The translations under genes were made by a program, and so were the position numbers. A DNA stretch of 11,725 nucleotides from an uncultured Methanobrevibacter sp. (GTDB lineage Archaea; Methanobacteriota; Methanobacteria; Methanobacteriales; Methanobacteriaceae), in the NCBI GenBank assembly GCA_902783085.1, contig CACZPT010000064.1:1-11725 (forward strand), read 5' to 3'. The notes beneath the pieces are model-generated. The model saw only the letters and a program-made list of their open reading frames with translations. It was not told where the DNA came from and did no database searches. The stretch's first letter is position 1, and the number at the start of each line of letters is the position of its first letter. This document shows positions 1 to 8,200 of this stretch, piece after piece.

Positions 1-113
1 ATGTACTATGGCATTTTAAAGTGAGATTGGAAAATACTAAAATATAGACACAATTACCATAAATTTTTAATGTCGAGAACTATAGTTTGTAATTATATTG
101 TTATTATTTGGGG

Positions 114-134
114 TGTCCGCCAAAATTAATTTTT
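114..134 (+). repeat. Left terminal inverted repeat of the IS
   Basis: This 21-bp end matches the reverse complement of 1870-1890 at 20 positions, including the first 15 without a mismatch (TGTCCGCCAAAATTA). The single difference is at position 16 (A here, G at the other end). Similarity fades after about 21 bp into an unrelated T-rich tract. Confidence 0.9.
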
Positions 135-297
135 TTTTGATTTTGTGGCGAAAATTTTGACTTATTTTTCGTTATTTTTCATTAATTCGGTTTAATTTTA
201 CTTTAATTTAAATGTATTATCATTAACATTTGCATAATTTAATTATTGAAATGTTTGATGTATAAAATCAAATTTAACAGATTTTATAATAGTTAAG

Positions 298-305
298 TTT
301 ATATA
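298..305 (+). promoter_or_regulatory. Candidate TATA box of the transposase gene
   Basis: TTTATATA matches the archaeal TATA-box consensus and lies 73 bp before the transposase ATG, which would give a leader of roughly 50 nt. No purine-rich BRE stands out and the whole region is A+T-rich, so a chance match is quite possible. No convincing RBS precedes the ATG at 379. Confidence 0.3.
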
Positions 306-378
306 CTTTGTTTTACATAGCTAATACTAATTATTGGTTATTTTAAAGTTGTATTTTATGGTTTAAATAAAAATTAAT

Positions 379-1848
379 ATGAATTAAACTAGATTAGGCA
401 TTGTAACTTTAGATAACATTATTTCGAAAGATTATATTTCGTTTGTTGTGGATTTTATTGATGAAGTTTATTCGATGTTAAACATCAAAGAACCTAAAAA
501 GAAGAAAGAGTGGAGTCCTTATTTATTTATTGCATGTTAAAATTGCTTGTTATGCTAAAATAGAGTATGTGAAAAGTGCAATGTATATTGCAGAAATGGC
601 AAGATACTATGAAGTTTATAGGTTTGTTTCTGATGATGTAAAACCTTCGGAACGCTCAGTTTAAAGGTATGTGGGAGAATATGGATGTTACTTTGAAGTA
701 TTGATTCAAATGACCTTAAAAAGGCTTTGGATTTTGAAATTAACTGATTTTAATCATGTTGCCGTTGATGGAACCATTAAAAAGCATACAATTTTAACAA
801 CAATGTCATCACAAAAAAGAACACAAATATTGCTCAATTACTTCATTGGGCTATATGTTAGCTGGGAAAAGCTTGATAAACTCCACAAACTAGTTCAAAA
901 AATATTGAAAAATAAAGACATGGATGTTGAAGATAAAATAGAAATATTATATGACATTGAAACATAATTTACACTTGCCGAACAAGATAAAATTTTAGTA
1001 AAACGATATGGGGGCAAGATTTATGAAAGGAAAGAAAGTTGGCTTTATGATTACCTACAGTATCCAATCTACAGTCGATTATGATACCAAAGTAATTTGT
1101 GAAATAAATGTCACATAAAACCCTAGGGGCTATTATGAACTATCCACAATTGCAGAAAGAGCAAATACAAAACATAAAGACAACGCTAAAATATATAAGT
1201 ACTTACACAATATATTAAACCAAATAAGCCTACCATACATGGTAGATAAGAAAATTAGTGGATTAATACCAAATAGAAAACAATCCAAAGAGAAAATAGG
1301 AAAATTAAATAACAACTCATATCACAAAGACCACTTCGAATACGATTATGAATTAGATGCATTCAAATGTACACAAGGTGAATATTTACACTTTTTTTGG
1401 AAAATATATTGAACCACACATAGACTCTGAAAAACTAGATAAAATAAAAAGACTCTACTGACAATTATGAAGCATGTAAAAACTGCAAAGCATGAAATAA
1501 ATACTATTCATCTTCATAAACACATAGAACTATCATGGAATACGGATAAGAAATGCATAAAGCAATGAACAAAAAATGGAAAAACAGGAATATGAAGATG
1601 AATACGTCAAAAGATTAATTGTTGAATGACCATATGCTGTATTAAAAGAACAATTCCAAATATGAAAAGAAGTAGTCGTTGGAATGATACGAACAGAAGA
1701 AAAACTATACTTTGATGCGCTCGCGTACAATTTAATCAGATTATATAATATAACTCAAGAAATAGAAAATTCAACAGAAGATTTAGAAGATTTGTGTGGG
1801 AGAAAATCAGTATTGAACCAATTAAAACTTGATGTAACATCAGTTTAA
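379..1848 (+). pseudogene. Broken DDE transposase (IS1182-like)
   Basis: A transposase can be read through from the ATG at 379 to the TAA at 1846-1848 only by crossing many stops and several frame changes. In order: a short N-terminal part (TRLGIVTLDNIISKD at 388-432) after a stop at codon 3; a basic stretch KEPKKKK-like near 487-510; two frame changes between about 500 and 551; then YAKIEYVKSAMYIAEMARYY. The intact-looking 671-964 piece holds TDFNHVAVDGTIKKH, whose Asp is the likely first catalytic residue. After a TAA at 965-967 the frame changes before ARFMKGKK (from 1014), and QSTVDYDT carries the likely second Asp. A seventh T in the run 1392-1398 shifts the frame again. A C-x2-C pair lies at 1475-1486. 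RLIVE, followed by a TGA, probably marks the third acidic residue, and the end reads NQLKLDVTSV. Catalytic assignments rest on remembered family patterns. The short open stretches inside are fragments of this one gene, not separate genes. Confidence 0.88.
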
Positions 1849-1869
1849 TAAAAAATCAACAGATTTGCT

Positions 1870-1890
1870 AAAAACTAATTTTGGCGGACA
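1870..1890 (-). repeat. Right terminal inverted repeat of the IS
   Basis: Read on the minus strand it begins TGTCCGCCAAAATTAG and mirrors the left end at 114-134. It begins 21 bp after the transposase stop codon, as expected for a compact IS. Confidence 0.9.
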
Positions 1891-2030
1891 TTCAATTCAA
1901 TGGAAAAATCATGAAAAATTTCTTAAGTTGACGGTTTTGGGTAAAATTTATATTTATTTAATTAACAAAGTTAAATATATAGAAAAATATTTTGTTTTAA
2001 TTCGATAATTAATTACAAATGTTTTTTTTG

Positions 2031-2038
2031 TATAAATA
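2031..2038 (+). promoter_or_regulatory. Candidate TATA box for the giant surface protein gene
   Basis: TATAAATA follows a T8 tract and lies 145 bp before the start codon, implying a leader of roughly 120 nt. Alternatives at 1947-1954 and 1973-1982 are about as good. The call is a choice among several A+T-rich strings and needs transcript-start data. Confidence 0.25.
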
Positions 2039-2098
2039 TTAATTTAATAAGATTATAATTATGTTAATTATATGGATTAATAAAAATCAATAATGATT

Positions 2099-2112
2099 GT
2101 TTAATATTAAAC
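2099..2112. repeat. 14-bp perfect palindrome in the leader
   Basis: GTTTAATATTAAAC equals its own reverse complement and sits 71 bp before the start codon, downstream of the candidate TATA boxes. Just upstream, AATCA-ATAA-TGATT (2085-2098) could form a small hairpin. The palindrome could be an operator for a dimeric regulator, but chance is plausible at this base composition. Confidence 0.3.
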
Positions 2113-2172
2113 TTGATTTGTTGTTTATTGATTTATTTTTTTAACATAATTAGTAATAATTTAATTTAAATT

Positions 2173-2177
2173 GAGGT
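2173..2177 (+). promoter_or_regulatory. Ribosome binding site of the giant surface protein gene
   Basis: GAGGT stands six bases before the ATG at 2184 and is complementary to the 3' end of archaeal 16S rRNA (anti-SD CCUCC). It is one of very few G-rich strings in the leader and fixes the start: the codons after this ATG encode a signal peptide directly. Confidence 0.8.
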
Positions 2178-2183
2178 TTTAAT

Positions 2184-2255
2184 ATGAATGTTAAATATGA
2201 ATTAATTGTAATTTTAATATTGTGTTTATTAATATCTATTGGTTCAGTAAGTGCA
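2184..2255 (+). other. Signal peptide coding segment
   Basis: Residues 1-24 show a short N-region with one Lys, a hydrophobic core rich in Ile/Leu (about residues 7-17) and a small-residue end SVSA. This suits Sec-dependent export and cleavage after Ala24. There is no lipobox-type Cys at the cleavage point. Confidence 0.85.
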
Positions 2256-5200
2256 ATGGATAATAATGAAATGCAATGTGAATTAGGAAGTATTGATTCA
2301 TCATCTGTTAATTCTACAGATTATGTGTTATCTGTTGATGAATCAGTTAATTTTAATGAAACTTCAAGTAACGAAAATTCTGAAATACTGGGTGAACCTT
2401 CAGGTACTTTTAGTGAGCTTAAAGGACTATTGGAGAATCCTTCTTCTAATATCATAACATTAAATAGGGATTATATTTTTTCATCTGGTGATACAGAAGG
2501 AAGAATTGTAATTAATGATAATGATTTAACTATTGATGGTGATAATCATATTATTGATGCACAAAGTCAAACGTCAATTTTTGAAATTAATGGAAAAAAT
2601 GTTATTTTTAAGAATATTATAATAAAAAATGGTTATGCTCTAGATCCAGATTATGAACCAGTATTTGGTGCTGCTATTATGTGGTTTGGAGAAAATGGTG
2701 TAATTGATAATTGTAGATTTGTTAATAATACGCTTCAAGGTAAAATGGATTATTCTAGAGGCGGTGCTGTTTATTGGAAAGGTAAGAATGCAACTGTTAA
2801 AGATTCTATATTTGAAAATAATCATGTTTATACTTATGGGCATGCTGGTGCTATTTATTTCCATGGTGCATGTCGAATTGTATCTGTAACAGGTTCTAAG
2901 TTTATTAATAATACTGCTTATCATTCAGGTGGAGCAATATTTATTCAAGATACTAATACTATTATTGATGGTTGTGAATTTATAAGAAATAGTGCAGATG
3001 CGGCTAAAGGTGGAGCTGTATATTACACAAATGTTATTGAAAAAAAAGTTTTAATTACAAATTCTATTTTTAATTATAATACTGCTGATGCTAAAGAGGC
3101 TAATCTGGGTGGTGCAATTTTTGCAGATAAATCTGAAAATAGTACGATTAGTTTTTGTCAATTTTCCGGTGTAAACCCAATATATATATCTAATTTTACA
3201 GATGTGGGTTTTGTTAATGTAAGTGGTAATGTTGAAAATACTCAACTTAGTAAAAGTCATATTATTTATAATGCAGGTAGAATTTGGTTAGAAAATAATA
3301 ATTTTAAGACTACAATTTATAATACTAAATTAATATTATCTCATGTTGTAAGTGAGGTATATGATCCGTCAAGTACTAAATCAGGTAAATATTATACATG
3401 GAATGCATGGGATAAATTTTTATATAGAGTATATATTTTTGATGATAATACTGCTAGTCAAAATATTAAAAATGAGATTGTAAATAAAGAAATAACTATA
3501 TTGGATACTAAAGAAGGTTTTCTTGAAGCTGATAATAATTTCACATATACTGATTATTATTATGATTATATGTGGTTTGTTGGTGTTCATAATATATCTG
3601 TCATTTGGGATACGAATTATTTTGCTAATATGACTAATAATACAAATATTTATCGTGTTAGTGGATCTTATGCTCATTTACAATATTTAAATTATCATTA
3701 TGATGAGGCATGGGATTATAAAGATGGTGATAATATCATACTTGAAGGCCAAATATCTTTTAATCCTGATTTTGATTTAAATAATGATAAGTATATAATA
3801 GATGATTATGATGTTGAGATTAGTGCACCTATTAAAGGTAGTTTATGGAAAGAAGGTAAACAAGTAACTATTAATGGAAAAAATAAGGCTAAAGGTATTG
3901 AAATTTATTATCATAATGTATATATTGATAATTTAAGATTTTCAAACTGTTTTGGTAATGATTCTTATTCCGGTGTTTCAATATCTAATTATAGAAATAA
4001 TAATATAACTATTAATAATTGTTATTTTGAGGGTTCTAAATATAATTCTTCTCATGACTTTGGTGCATATCATTCTTATCATAATTATTTAGATTTATTT
4101 GATGGTTTGTATATTTATAGTGATGGTAATGATGTTTCAGTAACTAATTGTATATTTAGAGGAACTTCTGATGAAAATGCTTCTGATATTTATTTTAAAG
4201 GTAATAATTTTAAATTTATAAATAATACAGTTTATGGTTATTATGCAAGGACTGGTGGATGTGCAATAATGGGTGGTGCTCGTAGTAGTCATGTCTTGTT
4301 TGAGAATAATACTTTTGAAGATTTTATGAAATATGGTGTTGTTTTAAATGAAATTGATGGTATAATTATAAGAAATATGTCTGTTTATAATATTATTGAT
4401 TATTCTATTTTAACTATTTATGATAGTGAAAATATTTATATTAATAATATTACAATTAATGCTGATCGGGAGAATTATTATCGTAATCATGCATCAAGTT
4501 ATACTTATACTACTATTCCAGAATCATTAGTAATTATTGGTTTGCATCGTGGTGGTACTCTTAAGAATTTAACAATTGCAAATAGTGAGTTTTATAATAG
4601 TTGGACAACTTCATTATATATTAAAAGTGGAGCACTCGGATATAATTCAAGGGAGCATGATATTCATGTGAATATTTCTAATATTTATTGTCATGATAAT
4701 AATCGTATTCGTCCTCATATTGGATCAACACTTGCAGATTTAAATTTCACTCTTGGTGATCCTGATGTTTATTTACCTGCAGGTTCCACATCATATATGA
4801 ATAATAGTAGATTTGAAAGAATTAATAATGGTGTTGCAGTATGGGCTGTTGGTGCATTAACTGTTAATAATTGTCTTTTTAAGGATAATGTCGGATCTTT
4901 TTACCAAACTGGACTTAAATGTCAAGAAACTCATACAACTGATGCTGGTGAAGTACTTGAGTATGATGCATTATGGTGGTATGGTGAAAATGGTGCTGCA
5001 ATTGCAACATCTAATTATTTAGCAGTTTATAATTCTACTTTTATAAATAATAATAATCCTTATGCATCATCACTTGAAGAAACAAATCCATGGAATTCTG
5101 AAAAAGTTGATATTTCATCATTAACTGGTGGTGGTGGTGCAATTGCATATCGTCCTTATACAACATGGGGTAAATGGCCGACACCTAACAATAAACTAAA

Positions 5201-8200
5201 GCCGGGTTCAGGAGATTATCAAGAGATCAATACTCCTAACTGTGAATATTACGGTAATCCTAGTGATGGTTGGTGGGGTATAATTGATAATTGTACTTTT
5301 ATTGATAATAAAGCAAAAAATGGTGGTGCTGTTCAAATACTTACTAGTAGTAATAAGGTAGTAATTATTAATAATTCTAATTTCACAAATAATAAAGCAG
5401 TAATTACTGAAGATAATTCATTTGATTATCTTGATACGGTAAATGCTTCACAACTTAATCATATTGATAATAGAGCAGCTGGTTTTGGTGGAGCTATTTT
5501 TGTTAGTGGTCATGATACTTCTGGAACTATAATAGAGAACTCTACTTTCGATAAAAATGATGCTTATAATGCTGGTGCAGCTATTGGTTCACATGTATAT
5601 GTATCAAGAGATGGAGCTTTTTTAAATATTGTGGTTTCAAATTTCACAAATAACACTGTTGATTATCGTTTTTCTCCATTTTCATTTGAAGCAAATCCTA
5701 TGATTTATCGTGAAGTAATTCATGATTGTTTACCATATACAAACATTACAAATAATACATTTAATAATGATGGTTTATCTCAAATGACTATTAAATCTTC
5801 AAGAAATGTTTATGTTAAAAATAATATTGAAATAAATAATCGAACAAAACTTGCGAATGAAAAAACATTTCAAAGTATTAATGCTGTTTACTCTGCAGTT
5901 TTAATTGATGGGTACACGATTTTTGATAATAATTCATTTAACAATACAATATTATTCGTTGAAAATCCTGCTGAAAATGGTCATAGTTTTGCTTCTCCAG
6001 TACATATAACATATATGGATGGTAGAGATCATTACTATGATAATGAAACAATATACAACTTACGTTTATGGGCAACTATTGTTGATGATAATAATAATAT
6101 TTTAGTAACTGATTCAGGATTTTTATTTGCAGATGATTATAGGCATATTCAGCTCCATAATCCAATTTGGACAAGTGTTGATTATCCTACTCTAGTAAAT
6201 ATAAGTGAAGAAGGTTGTGCGTGGAACTATACTCATTCATACATTACTATTCCTGAATATTATAATCCGGATATAACTCCAATTTATAAATATGATAATG
6301 AAACATTTTTAAGAAAGGCAATAGCTGCGGTGCCTCAAGTACCTGATATTGATGGCCCAATTATACGTTATATTTATGAATATTGGAATTGGAGGGAGTA
6401 TTATTCTGGTAGTACAAGATATGATACTGGTTTATATAATCATATTCATGATTTTTTAAACTTCACACAAACTAAAGGTAGATTAATTACAGCTATATAT
6501 AGTTATACATATTTACAACATTTAATTGAAGACTTCAATTCAACTAAAGCAGGTAATCATACATTATATGTTACAAAAAATATTACATTCATACCTGAGT
6601 TTGATATAGAGCCGGGTACAGATTATTATGGTAAAATTAATTTTACTTATGGAGTTTATATTAATAATTCTGATGTCTGGGAAATCAATGGTATGGGTAG
6701 TTGGATTTCTGGACAAAATCAAGCAAGATTATTCACGGTAATTAATTCAAATATTACTTTCACTGATTGGATTATGAAAAATGGTAATGTTACAAACCTC
6801 ACTAATGATAATGGTGGGGGAATATATGCGTATAACTCAACTATTCGAGCTAAAGCTGTAAGATTCGATAATAATAATGCTACTTTAGGTGGAGCATTAT
6901 ATTTAGACCAATCAAATATTTCATTTGAAAGATATTTTATTATTGTTCACCATGAATGGTCTGCTTATAATGATCCCTATGATGAAGAGGTCACTATAGA
7001 TTCACATTTAAATTTCAACAATGCTACTTTGGGTGGTGCAATTTACAGTGTTAATTCAAACATCTCATGTAGTGATTTAAATATTCAATTAAATAATAAT
7101 ACTGCTAATAGTGGTGGTGCTATTTATTTAGAAAATTCAACATTCTTCTCTATGAATACTGGGGTAAATTTTAATAATAATGTTGCTAATGTTAGTGGTG
7201 GTGCTATTTATATGGAAAATTCCAATATCATAGTTAATGGCAATGGAGGTTTTTATTTCAATAATAATTTTGCTAATATTACTGGAGGAGCAATATTTGT
7301 AAATAATTCAAATATTAACTCAACATGTGATTTTCATTTGAATGGCAACAAAGCTATTAATGGTAGTGGAATTTATGCGATGGGTAATTTAACTAATATT
7401 ACAGGTAGTTTTTATTTAAATAATAATTATATTAACTGTACTGCTGGTGGAGGTCTATATGCGAAAAATGTAAATAAATTAATTTTAAATATTTATAGTT
7501 CTTATAATTTTGCATCTAAATATGGTTCTACATTATATATTGAAAACACCAAGTATTTGGGTGGAGTTTTAGATGATATTATGCAAACCGATACTCCTAT
7601 CGGCGGAGCAATATATCTTAATAATGTTACTAATGCAAATATATCTAGAATTTCTATTTATGATGATTATTCTTCAGCTGAAGACCGATGGGCAAATCGT
7701 CTAAATCAATCAGGAGCTATTTTTATAAATAATTCTAATGTAACAATTATGAAGGGCAATTTTGGTCGAACTCCAAGTACTGGTAATGGTATAGGTGAGA
7801 TGGTTTCTGGATATGGTGGTGCTATTTATTGTTTAAATTCAAATTTAACTGTGAGTAATTCTCAATTCTTTTCTTGTGCCTGGAAATATGGTGGAGGTAT
7901 TTATTCTATAAATTCTAGTTTAATTTTAAATAATAATATATTCGGTAAAGAATTGCCTGCAGACTACTGGCCTACTTATATGTATTATACTATTTATGAA
8001 TATTATGGAATGTTCGCTGTATTAAATGGTGGTGCAATTTATGGTGTTAATATGACAAATGTTTTAATTAATAATTCACAATTTTTAACTTGTTTCTGTC
8101 TTGGTGATGGTGGTGCAATTTATTTAAGCAATGTCACTGATTTTAAGGTCATAGGTTCAACATTTAATGCAAATATCGCAGGTCAGAAAGATATTGTACG

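Larger units (their letters stand above)
114..1890 (+). mobile_element. Decayed insertion sequence, probably IS1182-like
   Basis: The element is bounded by inverted repeats that start TGTCCGCCAAAATTA on both ends and encloses one degenerate transposase reading on the + strand. The total is 1777 bp, a normal size for a single-gene IS with a transposase of about 490-500 residues. The first 265 bp before the transposase start and the last 42 bp after its stop carry no other gene. The transposase text, with a DDE layout and a C-x2-C cluster before the last catalytic Glu, resembles the IS1182 family as I remember it from methanogens; the family name is inference. No target-site duplication is visible: the left flank ends in TTATTTGGGG and the right flank begins TTCAATTCAATGG. 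The element cannot transpose with its own enzyme, but the ends look usable by a related transposase elsewhere in the genome. Confidence 0.85.
1891..2183. other. A+T-rich intergenic leader of the giant surface protein gene
   Basis: This 293-bp stretch separates the IS right end from the ATG at 2184. No coding potential is seen on either strand. It contains several TATA-like strings (TTTATATT at 1947-1954, AAATATATAG at 1973-1982, TATAAATA at 2031-2038), a perfect 14-bp palindrome and the RBS. The promoter of the giant gene should lie here if it was not displaced by the IS insertion; the composition makes any single promoter call weak. Confidence 0.6.

Noticed and set aside
1..113. Possible gene end or start left of the IS
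   Set aside because: The ATG at position 1 opens only seven codons before TGA, and no other frame gives recognisable text.
671..967. Stand-alone 98-residue gene starting at a GTG
   Set aside because: Its text continues the transposase before and after it (YAKIEYVKSAM upstream, ARFMKGKK downstream); it is the longest stop-free fragment of the pseudogene.
1133..1730. Minus-strand open frames opposite the transposase relic
   Set aside because: Low-complexity hydrophobic or Ser-rich translations antisense to the recognisable transposase, with no RBS or family resemblance.
379..1848. Recoded stops (selenocysteine or pyrrolysine) in a functional transposase
   Set aside because: Both TAA and TGA occur, and several frameshifts would also be needed; ordinary gene decay explains it.
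2640..3677. Minus-strand frames and a small plus-strand frame within the giant gene
   Set aside because: They are overlaps of the long adhesin frame, rich in Ile/Ser/Thr/Asn because they mirror its A+T-rich codons.
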